DNA of 43,680 nucleotides from contig JBNGCX010000034.1 in NCBI GenBank assembly GCA_049974865.1, forward strand, positions 1 to 43,680, read 5' to 3'. This document shows, in pieces, positions 1 through 6,757 of this stretch; the first letter of the stretch is position 1; every line of letters begins with the position of its first letter. The DNA is from JAGSOU01 sp049974865 (GTDB taxonomy: Bacteria; Pseudomonadota; Alphaproteobacteria; Rhodobacterales; Rhodobacteraceae). Both the position numbers and the translations under genes were made by a program. The notes beneath the pieces are model-generated. The model worked only from the letters and a program-made list of their open reading frames with translations. It was not told the origin of the DNA and ran no database searches.

Positions 1-463
1 CCGCCGCGGCGGCGATGGCGAAGACCACCTTTTCGTCGCGCGGGGCGAATTGCGTGGAGACCGCGCCGATCAGGCCCAGCGTATCCAGGTAGACATGCGG
101 GTTGAGCCAGGTGAAGGCAGCCCCGGTGGCCAGGGTCGGCCAGAGCGGCGCCGATTGCCCGCCCAGGGCGAGCGCATCGCCGCCGCGCCAGGCGGCGCGC
201 AGGCGCAGCGCGCCGTAGACGGCCAGGAACGCCGCGCCGGCCAGCGCCATCGCGGTCGGGAACCACGGCGCCATTCCGACCAGCGTGCCGAAGCCCGCCA
301 CGCCGGCCGCGATCAGCACGGCGTCGGACAGCGAGAACAGCAGGCACAGCCAGAACACGTGGGCGCGCAGCAGCCCCTGGCGCAGGACGAAGGCGTTCTG
401 CGCGCCGATCGCCAGGATCAGCGACAGCGCGGTGAGGTAGCCGGTCGTGGCGACGCCCAGCAT
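1..463 (-). CDS. LysE/ArgO-family amino-acid exporter (partial, 3' end outside window)
   Basis: Reverse-strand frame opening with ATG at 463 and running off the left edge, so 154 residues are visible of a family that usually has about 200. The protein opens with a hydrophobic helix containing IGAQNAFVLRQG, the conserved N-terminal signature of LysE/ArgO (YggA) exporters. Further hydrophobic segments follow near residues 35-55 and 68-88, and a conserved-looking WLNPHVYLD stretch lies near residue 125. Family members export basic or other amino acids across the inner membrane. The gene starts 7 nt after the stop of the DUF502 gene on the same strand, so the two are probably co-transcribed. The exported substrate cannot be read from the sequence. 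Confidence 0.85.
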   Translation of the reverse strand, partial: MLGVATTGYLTALSLILAIGAQNAFVLRQGLLRAHVFWLCLLFSLSDAVLIAAGVAGFGTLVGMAPWFPTAMALAGAAFLAVYGALRLRAAWRGGDALALGGQSAPLWPTLATGAAFTWLNPHVYLDTLGLIGAVSTQFAPRDEKVVFAIAAAA

Positions 464-470
464 CGGTCGG

Positions 471-1217
471 CTATTCGGCCGGCGGCTCGTGCAGCGGCGT
501 GCCCACGATCGGCGGGCCGGCGGGGTTCTTCTCGTTGGGGTAGACCAGCCCGGCCGAGATCACCAGCTTGGCCGCGTCCTCGACTCCCATGTCGAGGAAG
601 ATCACCTCTTCGCGCGGCACGAACAGCAGGAAGCCCGAGGTCGGGTTCGGCGTGGTGGGCAGGAAGACCGAGATCAGAGGCTCGTCCCGCGGGATCTTGC
701 GGTCGATCTCGCCCTTGGTGGTGGTGGAGACGAAGGCCACGGCCCAGATCCCCTTGCGCGGGTATTCCACCAGGCAGGCGCGGTCGAAGCTGGTCTCGGA
801 CTGGGCGAAGACCGTCTCGGCGATCTGTTTCGCGCCCGAGTAGATCGAGCGGACCACCGGCATGCGTTCCACCAGGCTTTCGCCCCAGCTGAGCAGCGAG
901 CGGCCGATCAGCCCCTTGGCGATCCAGCCCACCAGCACCGTGAAGATCAGGAAGAACACCACGCCGACGCCGCGGATGCTGATCTGGGTGTCCTCGCCGA
1001 AGATTTTCTTGAGCACGGTCTCGGGGTGGTAGGCATCGGGCACGAAGGGCAGAACGAAGCCGTCGATCCAGCCCGCCACCGTCCACAGCAACCAGACGGT
1101 CAGGCCGATGGGCGCGATGACCACGATCCCGGTGAAGAAGGAATTGCGCAGCCAGCCGAAGGGCCGGCGCCGCTTTCGGGACTGATCGGAATGATCTTCG
1201 TCTTCTGGTTCGAACAT
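471..1217 (-). CDS. DUF502 family inner-membrane protein
   Basis: 248 residues from ATG 1217. The N terminus is acidic then basic (MFEPEDEDH, then RKRRR), followed by two clear transmembrane helices near residues 26-48 and 83-103. After the second helix come the conserved WGESLVERMPVVRSIYSGAK and, later, FLPTTPNPTSGFLLFVPRE, both typical of DUF502 proteins. The family is widespread in bacteria and plants and has no settled biochemical role. An in-frame start 18 codons upstream is possible but would add a non-conserved extension. It lies just upstream of the LysE-type gene and 84 nt after psuG on the same strand, so it may be read with either. Confidence 0.9.
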   Translation of the reverse strand: MFEPEDEDHSDQSRKRRRPFGWLRNSFFTGIVVIAPIGLTVWLLWTVAGWIDGFVLPFVPDAYHPETVLKKIFGEDTQISIRGVGVVFFLIFTVLVGWIAKGLIGRSLLSWGESLVERMPVVRSIYSGAKQIAETVFAQSETSFDRACLVEYPRKGIWAVAFVSTTTKGEIDRKIPRDEPLISVFLPTTPNPTSGFLLFVPREEVIFLDMGVEDAAKLVISAGLVYPNEKNPAGPPIVGTPLHEPPAE

Positions 1218-1301
1218 GGTGCGCCCTGTTGTTTCGAAGCGCAACTTAGGGTGTCGGCGCGGGCTCCACAATATGGCGCGGCGCGGGCGGCGTCGATTCC
1301 T

Positions 1302-2213
1302 TCAGCTTTCGCACAAGCCGCGTGCAATCGCGGCCGCCAGCCGCGCATTGTTCAGCACCAGCGCGATATTGGCCTCCAGCGACCGGCCCTGCGTCAACTC
1401 GAAGATCCGCCCCAGCAGGAAGGGGGTGACCGCCTTACCGGTGGTTCCCCTGGCCTCGGCCTCGGTCAACGCCTCGGCGATGATCGGGTCGATCTCGTGG
1501 CGGGGGATCTCGGCCTCGGCCGGGATCGGGTTGGCGACCAGCTGGCCGCCAGCCAAGCCGAGGGCGACGCGCATCCGGTGGGCGCGGGCGATCTCGGCGG
1601 CGCTGTCCATCCGCAGCGGCGCGGGCACGCCCGAGCGACGCGACCAGAAGGCGGGGAAGTCGTCGCTGCCGTAGCCGATCACCGGAACGCCCAGGGTTTC
1701 CAGCACCTCGAGCGTCTTGGGCAGGTCGAGAATGGCCTTGGCGCCCGCGGCGACCACCGTCACCGGGGTCCGGGCCAGTTCGTGCAGGTCGGCGGAAATG
1801 TCGAAGCTGAGCTCGGCGCCGCGATGCACGCCGCCGATGCCGCCGGTGGCGAAGACCGCGATGCCGGCGAGATGGGCGCAGATCATGGTGGCGGCCACGG
1901 TGGTGGCGCCGGTGCCGCCCGTTGCCAGGCAGGCGGCGAGATCGGCACGGCTGAGCTTGCGCACGCCTTCGGCGCGGGCCAGGGCGGTGATCTGGTCGTC
2001 GGTCAGCCCGGCGTGGATGCGCCCCGCCATCACGGCGATGGTGGCGGGCACGGCGCCAGTGGCGCGGATCTCGGCCTCGACGGCGCGGGCAGTGTCCAGG
2101 TTCCTTGGCCAGGGCATGCCATGGGTGATGATCGTGCTTTCCAGCGCCACCACGGGCCGACCTGCGGCCAGCGCCGCGGCAACCTCGGGCGAGGGGGCAA
2201 GGGGCAGGGTCAT
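1302..2213 (-). CDS. psuG: Pseudouridine-5'-phosphate glycosidase
   Basis: 303 residues, the full family length. PsuG cleaves the C-C glycosidic bond of pseudouridine 5'-phosphate to uracil and ribose 5-phosphate in the cytoplasm. Diagnostic motifs are ALESTIITHGMP (Glu25), VRKLSRADL (Lys86), FATGGIGGVHRG, FDISADLHEL (Asp142) and AAGAKAILD (Lys159). These line up, at a constant 6-7 residue offset, with the Glu31, Lys93, Asp149 and Lys166 I recall as active-site residues of the E. coli enzyme. The ATG follows the psuK stop by a single base, so the two are translationally coupled and form a kinase-glycosidase salvage pair. Confidence 0.95.
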   Translation of the reverse strand: MTLPLAPSPEVAAALAAGRPVVALESTIITHGMPWPRNLDTARAVEAEIRATGAVPATIAVMAGRIHAGLTDDQITALARAEGVRKLSRADLAACLATGGTGATTVAATMICAHLAGIAVFATGGIGGVHRGAELSFDISADLHELARTPVTVVAAGAKAILDLPKTLEVLETLGVPVIGYGSDDFPAFWSRRSGVPAPLRMDSAAEIARAHRMRVALGLAGGQLVANPIPAEAEIPRHEIDPIIAEALTEAEARGTTGKAVTPFLLGRIFELTQGRSLEANIALVLNNARLAAAIARGLCES

Positions 2214-2214
2214 G

Positions 2215-3099
2215 TCAGTCTCCGGATACGTGGCGGGCAGCGGCGGCGAGCGCGGCCCCGAGCGCCCCGACGCGGGGGGCGCCGGCGCGGTCGGCCGCGA
2301 TATGGGCAGCCATGAAGCTGTCGCCGGCGCCGGTGACGCGGGTCACGCCGACCCGGGGCGGGGCCTGCGAGATGACGCCCTGCGGCGTGGCCTCGGCGGC
2401 CGGGCCGGGTCCGTCGGTGACCAGCGCCCGGGCCGCGCCGGCGGCGTGCAGGGCGGCCGCCGCCGTCGCGCTGTCCTCGAAGCGGGTGCCGCAGAGCAGC
2501 CCGGCCTCTGCAAGGTTGACGTAGAAAGTGGCGCGGGGATGCCCCAGCAGGGGGCGTAGGCGCAGCGCCTTGCCGGGGCTGGCGGGCGCCAGGCGCAGGT
2601 CGGCGGCGGCGAAGAGCGGGCTGCCCGGGATATCGGCGAGCAGCGCCTCGGTGAGATTGCCGTCGAGCGCGATGAGGCCGGCATAGGGCGTCTCGGCCGA
2701 GCCCAGCCGTCCGTCGGCAAGCGCCGCCAGGACGGCGTCGCCCGCGGCCTCGAGCGCGCGGGCATCGGCGATGGCGGCCACCAGCCCGCCTGCATCCTCG
2801 ACCGCGATGTAGCGGTCGGTGGGGTGGCTGGCGCAGCGGTGGATGTGGGAGGTCTCCAGGCCCATCGCGCGGGCCGCCGCGATCAGTTCCTCGCCCTCGG
2901 CATCCCGGCCCACGACGCTGAGCAGGGCGGGCCGCAACCCGTGGCGGCGCAGGGCCGTGGCGATGTTCATGGCCACGCCGCCGGGCTGGCGCCGGATCTG
3001 GCCGGGCATGTCCGCGCCGGGCGGCATGGCGTCGGGGCTGCGGCCGATCACGTCCCACAGGACGGAGCCGATGCACAGGATATCGGGGCGGGTGGTCAT
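2215..3099 (-). CDS. psuK: PfkB-family sugar kinase, probable pseudouridine kinase
   Basis: 294 residues from ATG 3099, chosen because MTTRPDILCIGSVLWDVIG is the usual PfkB opening; an upstream in-frame start would add 42 unrelated residues. The N-terminal GGVAMNIATALRRHGL and the C-terminal RVTGAGDSFMAAHIA (with the GAGD anion hole and catalytic Asp) mark the PfkB/ribokinase superfamily. Many substrates are possible in this superfamily. The assignment as pseudouridine kinase rests on the one-base spacing to psuG, which consumes pseudouridine 5'-phosphate. No pseudouridine transporter gene is visible next to it; it faces rpsB divergently. Confidence 0.85.
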   Translation of the reverse strand: MTTRPDILCIGSVLWDVIGRSPDAMPPGADMPGQIRRQPGGVAMNIATALRRHGLRPALLSVVGRDAEGEELIAAARAMGLETSHIHRCASHPTDRYIAVEDAGGLVAAIADARALEAAGDAVLAALADGRLGSAETPYAGLIALDGNLTEALLADIPGSPLFAAADLRLAPASPGKALRLRPLLGHPRATFYVNLAEAGLLCGTRFEDSATAAAALHAAGAARALVTDGPGPAAEATPQGVISQAPPRVGVTRVTGAGDSFMAAHIAADRAGAPRVGALGAALAAAARHVSGD

Positions 3100-3187
3100 C
3101 GCGCGGCATTTGGACAAGGGGCGGGGGGCTTGGCAAGCGGCGGATGCCTCGGGCGGGGATATTTTCAAACAGAAGAAGGGGCAGGGG

Positions 3188-3216
3188 TTGCGCGCCGGGC
3201 GGAAGGGGTGTAAATG
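3188..3216 (+). promoter_or_regulatory. Candidate rpsB promoter
   Basis: TTGCGC (3188-3193), a 17-bp spacer and TAAATG (3211-3216). The spacing is ideal but the -10 is a poor match, so this is only a candidate. It would give a leader of about 110 nt before rpsB. Confidence 0.3.
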
Positions 3217-3248
3217 CGCGCACACTTCACAGGCGGGGTTTGGGCCTG

Positions 3249-3292
3249 ACGGGGAGACATCCCGTTACGGTCCGCCGGTTGGGCAACTGCCC
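3249..3292 (+). promoter_or_regulatory. Two small hairpins in the rpsB leader
   Basis: ACGGG/CCCGT flanks a short loop around 3249-3265, and GGGC-AACT-GCCC forms a compact hairpin at 3281-3292, about 40 nt before the rpsB start. Ribosomal protein S2 is known to repress its own message through the leader in enterobacteria. Whether these hairpins serve that purpose here is inference. Confidence 0.35.
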
Positions 3293-3333
3293 TTGATGAC
3301 CCCGCCCAGGCGCAAACCGGAAAGGAATAGGAC

Positions 3334-4122
3334 ATGGCGCTTCCCGAATTCTCCATGCGTCAGCTGCTGGAAGCTGGCGTTCACTTTGGCCACCAGACGC
3401 AACGCTGGAACCCCCGCATGCAGGAGTTCATCTACGGCGAGCGCAACGGCATCCACATCGTCGACCTGACCCAGACCGTGCCCATGCTGGACGCGGCGCT
3501 GAACGTGGTGCGCGAGACCGTCGCCAAGGGCGGCCGCGTGCTGTTCGTGGGCACCAAGCGGCAGGCGCAGAAGCCGATCGCAGAGGCGGCCGAGAAATGC
3601 GCCCAGTACTACATGAACCACCGCTGGCTGGGCGGCACGCTGACCAACTGGAAGACCGTTTCGCAGTCGATCCAGCGCCTGAAGGCCATCGACGAGCAGA
3701 TGGAATCCGGCGCCGAGGGCCTGACCAAGAAAGAGCGCCTCGGCATGGAGCGCGAGCAGGCCAAGCTGCAGGCCTCGCTGGGCGGCATCCGCGAGATGGG
3801 CGGCCTGCCCGACCTGCTGTTCGTGATCGACGTCCGCAAAGAGGATCTGGCGATCGCCGAGGCCAAGAAGCTGGGCATCCCGGTGGTGGCCGTGGTCGAC
3901 ACCAACTGCTCGCCCGACGGCGTGGATTACATCATCCCCGGCAACGACGACGCCGCGCGCGCCATCTCGCTCTACTGCGACCTGGTCAGCCGTGCCGCGC
4001 TGGACGGCATGACCGCGCAGCTCGACGCCGCCGGCTTTGACATCGGCGCCCTCGAAGAGGGCATCGAGGAAGAGGCCGTGGCCGAGGAAGGCGCCGGCGA
4101 AGAGGCCCCCGCCGAGGGCTGA
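3334..4122 (+). CDS. rpsB: 30S ribosomal protein S2
   Basis: 262 residues, full length. It opens with MALPEFSMRQLLEAGVHFGH and carries the S2 signatures HRWLGGTLTNWKTV, GGLPDLLFVIDVRKE and PVVAVVDTNCSPDGVDYIIPGN. The C terminus ends in a Glu/Ala-rich tail, common in alphaproteobacterial S2. S2 binds late in 30S assembly and bridges the head and body of the subunit. The start ATG follows an AAAGGA Shine-Dalgarno at good spacing. It is the first gene of the conserved rpsB-tsf pair. Confidence 0.98.
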   Translation: MALPEFSMRQLLEAGVHFGHQTQRWNPRMQEFIYGERNGIHIVDLTQTVPMLDAALNVVRETVAKGGRVLFVGTKRQAQKPIAEAAEKCAQYYMNHRWLGGTLTNWKTVSQSIQRLKAIDEQMESGAEGLTKKERLGMEREQAKLQASLGGIREMGGLPDLLFVIDVRKEDLAIAEAKKLGIPVVAVVDTNCSPDGVDYIIPGNDDAARAISLYCDLVSRAALDGMTAQLDAAGFDIGALEEGIEEEAVAEEGAGEEAPAEG

Positions 4123-4145
4123 GCCCTGCTGTCACAGAACTGATA

Positions 4146-4170
4146 CCGGGCGCGGCTACGGCCGCCCCGG
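4146..4170 (+). promoter_or_regulatory. Strong hairpin between rpsB and tsf
   Basis: CCGGG-(C)-GCGGC, loop TACG, GCCGC-CCCGG: ten base pairs with one bulged C and a stable tetraloop. No T-tract follows, so it is more likely an attenuator, processing site or mRNA stabiliser than a full terminator. Confidence 0.55.
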
Positions 4171-4201
4171 GGATCGCATATCCAATTCGAGGAGAGCCAA
4201 G

Positions 4202-5077
4202 ATGGCAATCACCGCAGCACAGGTGAAGGAACTGCGCGACAAGACCGGCGCAGGCATGATGGACGCGAAGAAGGCGCTGACCGAGAACGACGGCGACATG
4301 GAAGCCGCCGTTGACTGGCTGCGCACCAAGGGCCTGGCCAAGGCCGCCAAGAAATCGGGCCGCACCGCGGCCGAGGGCCTGGTGGCCGTCGCCGTCGACG
4401 GCGGCAAGGCCGTGGCTGTCGAGGTGAACTCGGAAACCGACTTCGTCGCCAAGAACGCCGAGTTCCAGGACATGGTGGCCGGCATCGCCAAGGCCGCCCT
4501 GGGCGCCGAGGATCTCGAGGCGCTGAAAGCGGCCGACCTGGGCGGCAAGACCGTCGCCGACACCCTGACCGACAAGATCGCCACCATCGGCGAGAACATG
4601 ACCCTGCGCCGCATGGCCAGGATCGAGGGCGAGACCGTGGTGTCCTACATCCACAACGCCGCCGCCGAGGGCATGGGCAAGATCGGCGTTCTGGTCGCCA
4701 TGAAGGGCGGTGACGAGGCCTTCGGCCGCCAGGTCGCGATGCATGTCGCCGCCGCCAACCCGGCCGCGCTGAACGAGGCCGAGCTGGACCCCGAGGTGGT
4801 CGAGAAAGAGCGCCAGGTGCAGATCGACATCGCGCGCGAATCGGGCAAGCCCGAGCAGGTCATCGAGAAGATGATCGAGGGCCGGATGAAGAAGTTCCTG
4901 TCGGAAGTGACCCTGATGGGGCAGGCCTTCGTGATCAACCCCGACCTGACCGTCGAGGCCGCCGCCAAGGAAGCCGGCGCCGAGATCACCGGTTTCGTCC
5001 GCCTCGAAGTGGGCGAGGGGATCGAGAAGGAAGAAGAGGACTTCGCCGCCGAGGTGGCCAAGGCCGCCCAGGGCTGA
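4202..5077 (+). CDS. tsf: Translation elongation factor Ts
   Basis: 291 residues from ATG 4202, preceded by GAGGAGAG. EF-Ts catalyses GDP release from EF-Tu. The N-terminal UBA-like domain (MAITAAQVKELRDKTGAGMM, then DAKKAL) is followed by the hallmark EVNSETDFVAKN, whose Asp-Phe pair inserts into EF-Tu. The C-terminal half carries GKPEQVIEKMIEGRMKKF, also standard. An earlier in-frame start would extend into the intergenic hairpin and is rejected. It is co-transcribed with rpsB. Confidence 0.98.
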   Translation: MAITAAQVKELRDKTGAGMMDAKKALTENDGDMEAAVDWLRTKGLAKAAKKSGRTAAEGLVAVAVDGGKAVAVEVNSETDFVAKNAEFQDMVAGIAKAALGAEDLEALKAADLGGKTVADTLTDKIATIGENMTLRRMARIEGETVVSYIHNAAAEGMGKIGVLVAMKGGDEAFGRQVAMHVAAANPAALNEAELDPEVVEKERQVQIDIARESGKPEQVIEKMIEGRMKKFLSEVTLMGQAFVINPDLTVEAAAKEAGAEITGFVRLEVGEGIEKEEEDFAAEVAKAAQG

Positions 5078-5087
5078 GGCGCCTTTC

Positions 5088-5115
5088 GCGGCCCGGTGCG
5101 CCGGGCCGCGTCTTT
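5088..5115 (+). terminator. Terminator of rpsB-tsf
   Basis: GCGGCCCGG (5088-5096), loop TGCG, CCGGGCCGC (5101-5109), then GTCTTT. This is a perfect 9-bp GC stem 10 nt after the tsf stop, with a short T-run. Confidence 0.7.
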
Positions 5116-5147
5116 CCGCGGGTTGACTCGCGAATGCCGAAAAAGAA

Positions 5148-5176
5148 AAAACGGTGCAGCGTCGCTGCACCGTTTT
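5148..5176. terminator. Bidirectional terminator between tsf and the luxR-type gene
   Basis: AAAACGGTGCAGC (5148-5160), loop GTC, GCTGCACCGTTTT (5164-5176). The 13-bp perfect dyad has an A-tract on one side and a T-tract on the other, so it can end transcripts arriving from either of the two convergent flanks. Confidence 0.85.
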
Positions 5177-5179
5177 CCT

Positions 5180-5222
5180 ATTGCGCCACTCCTGTTGGGG
5201 ATGAGGACAGGACGCAATTTTT
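5180..5222 (+). terminator. Third hairpin with T5 tail downstream of tsf
   Basis: ATTGCG (5180-5185) pairs with CGCAAT (5213-5218), and inner CCTGT (5191-5195) pairs with ACAGG (5207-5211), around an 11-nt loop. TTTTT (5218-5222) overlaps and follows the stem. It could be a back-up terminator or the 3' end of a small RNA; no good promoter is visible in front of it. Confidence 0.45.
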
Positions 5223-5446
5223 GGGCGCCGCACCCTCCGGCCGACTATAGACCGGCGGGCACGACTGTCCGGTTTCCCGGCCGGAAAGGGGTCGGAGGAA
5301 AATCGCGCACCACCCCTCTCCGCAGTTCCCTGGCATTAATTGCCACCACTCACGGAACATCTCAATAATGCATCTTTACCTTACGCCAATTAAGTCAGGA
5401 AATCCCTACCTGACCAAATGGAAAAAAATCCTAAGGGGGAACCCCG
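5223..5446. other. Non-coding gap with two short dyads
   Basis: No gene is apparent between the tsf hairpins and the luxR-type gene. The segment from about 5330 to 5440 is more A+T-rich than its surroundings. It contains TGGCA-TTAAT-TGCCA (5331-5345) and GTCAGG-N9-CCTGAC (5394-5414). The second lies 33 nt beyond the luxR stop and may be its terminator stem, although the T-run after it is weak. Confidence 0.4.
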
Positions 5447-6196
5447 TCACGCCTCGACGCGGAAGATCTGGTTGTGAACCGCGGCCTTGAGCACCGCCTG
5501 CGCGGTGGTTTCCACGTCCAGCGCCTCGCGCGCGAGGCGCAGGTGCTTTTCAACCGTCGCGGGCGTGAGGCCCATGATGGTGGCGATGTCGACCGTGGTC
5601 TTGCCCTCGCCGACCCATTCCAGCGCCTCGCGCTGGCGCGGGGTCAGGGCGCGGCCGCCGGGGTTGTAGGGCAGGTTGATCAGCTTCAGATGCGCAACAT
5701 TCCACAGCACGTTGATCTCGCGCCCGTGCCGCGCCCATATCTCGTCGACCTCGTCCTGCGACCGGCCGCGCGCCGATAGCCCCACCGCGCCCTTGGCGCG
5801 CGAGGAAAGTTCCGTGAAGCTGATCGAATACCCGGCTGTCACCCCGTGTTTCTTGTTGAAGGTCAGAACCTTTTTTTCACCCTCGGTCAGTTCGCCGGCC
5901 TCGGCGCGCTCTTTCACCCAGCGCCATGAGCAGGTGCCGACATGGCCGGCGGACCAGCGCACCATCGGGGCGTCGAAATAGAGACCGTCCTTGATGAACG
6001 GGTCGATATATTCGGCGCTGTGGTTGGACAGGATCAACAGGTCGCGCGGGTCGCCGAAGGAATTGGCCCGGCGGAAGCGGGTGAACCCGTAGATGACGCG
6101 ATCGAATCCGAACTCGGCCATGCGCGCCGGCAGGTGCGCCCAGAGCTCCTCGATGCTATGCGCAGCGATGATCGCCTCCAGGTCGTCGAAGATCAT
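5447..6196 (-). CDS. LuxR-type regulator with autoinducer-binding domain (LuxR solo)
   Basis: 249 residues. The N-terminal 165 or so form an autoinducer-binding-like domain and the C-terminal 65 a GerE-type helix-turn-helix (LTPRQREALEWVGEGKTTVD, then IATIMGLTPATVEKHLRLA). In the ligand pocket, SAEYIDPFIKDGLYFDAPM aligns with the TraR region around Trp57, Tyr61, Asp70 and Pro71. By eye the first two positions are Tyr and Phe, Asp is kept, and an Ala is inserted before Pro. No luxI-type synthase is in the window, so it is best called a solo that may bind a non-standard ligand or none. Its ATG overlaps the aroQ stop by 4 nt, so it is read from the aroQ promoter. Confidence 0.88.
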   Translation of the reverse strand: MIFDDLEAIIAAHSIEELWAHLPARMAEFGFDRVIYGFTRFRRANSFGDPRDLLILSNHSAEYIDPFIKDGLYFDAPMVRWSAGHVGTCSWRWVKERAEAGELTEGEKKVLTFNKKHGVTAGYSISFTELSSRAKGAVGLSARGRSQDEVDEIWARHGREINVLWNVAHLKLINLPYNPGGRALTPRQREALEWVGEGKTTVDIATIMGLTPATVEKHLRLAREALDVETTAQAVLKAAVHNQIFRVEA

Positions 6197-6636
6197 GACG
6201 CCTCCCGGAGGTGCTCCAGCAGGGCGTCGATCGCCAGCCCGTAGCCCGCGGCACCAAAGCCGCAGATCTGGCCGACGGCAACCGGCGCGATGAACGACTT
6301 TTGCCGGAACGGCTCGCGCGCGTGGATGTTCGACAAGTGCAATTCGACCACCGGCAGCGCGACCGAGGCGATGGCGTCCATCAGCGCGACCGAGGTGTGG
6401 GTGTAGGCGCCGGCATTCAGGATGATGCCGTCATGCACGCCGCGGGCGGCGTGGATGGCATCGACCAGGGCGCCTTCGTGGTTCGACTGCGCGAATTCCA
6501 GGCCGATCCCCAGCGCCTCGGCCTTGGCGCGGCAGGCGCTTTCGATATCGGCCAGCGTGACGTGGCCGTAAACCTCGGGCTGGCGGGTGCCCAGCAAGTT
6601 GAGGTTCGGCCCGTTCAGAATGAGCAATGATGGCAT
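6193..6636 (-). CDS. aroQ: 3-dehydroquinate dehydratase, type II
   Basis: 147 residues, the normal length. It converts 3-dehydroquinate to 3-dehydroshikimate in the shikimate pathway. Hallmarks are LLILNGPNLNLLGTRQPEVYG (Arg18 and the catalytic-loop Tyr23), QSNHEGALVD, ILNAGAYTHTSVAL and VELHLSNIHAREPFR, which carries the catalytic His. Type II enzymes are dodecameric and unrelated to type I AroD. It overlaps the downstream luxR-type gene by ATGA, an unexpected pairing of a biosynthetic enzyme with a signal-type regulator. Confidence 0.96.
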   Translation of the reverse strand: MPSLLILNGPNLNLLGTRQPEVYGHVTLADIESACRAKAEALGIGLEFAQSNHEGALVDAIHAARGVHDGIILNAGAYTHTSVALMDAIASVALPVVELHLSNIHAREPFRQKSFIAPVAVGQICGFGAAGYGLAIDALLEHLREAS

Positions 6637-6757
6637 AAGTCCCTCTCCCCAACTGCACTTTTAGACAGGATTGCGGGGAATTGTCAAGACCCCAACACGC
6701 ATGACTGGTATGCCGTGCCCTGCATGCTAGAACGGGTGGACGACAGAAGGAGCGGAC

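Noticed and set aside
1302..3225. Long open frames on the opposite strand of psuG-psuK and many other genes
   Set aside because: They are Arg/Ala/Pro-rich shadow frames typical of high-GC DNA, with no motifs, and they overlap well-identified genes.
5331..5345. TGGCATTAATTGCCA as a sigma-54 promoter
   Set aside because: The GG-to-GC distance is 10, not the 12 needed for a -24/-12 element.
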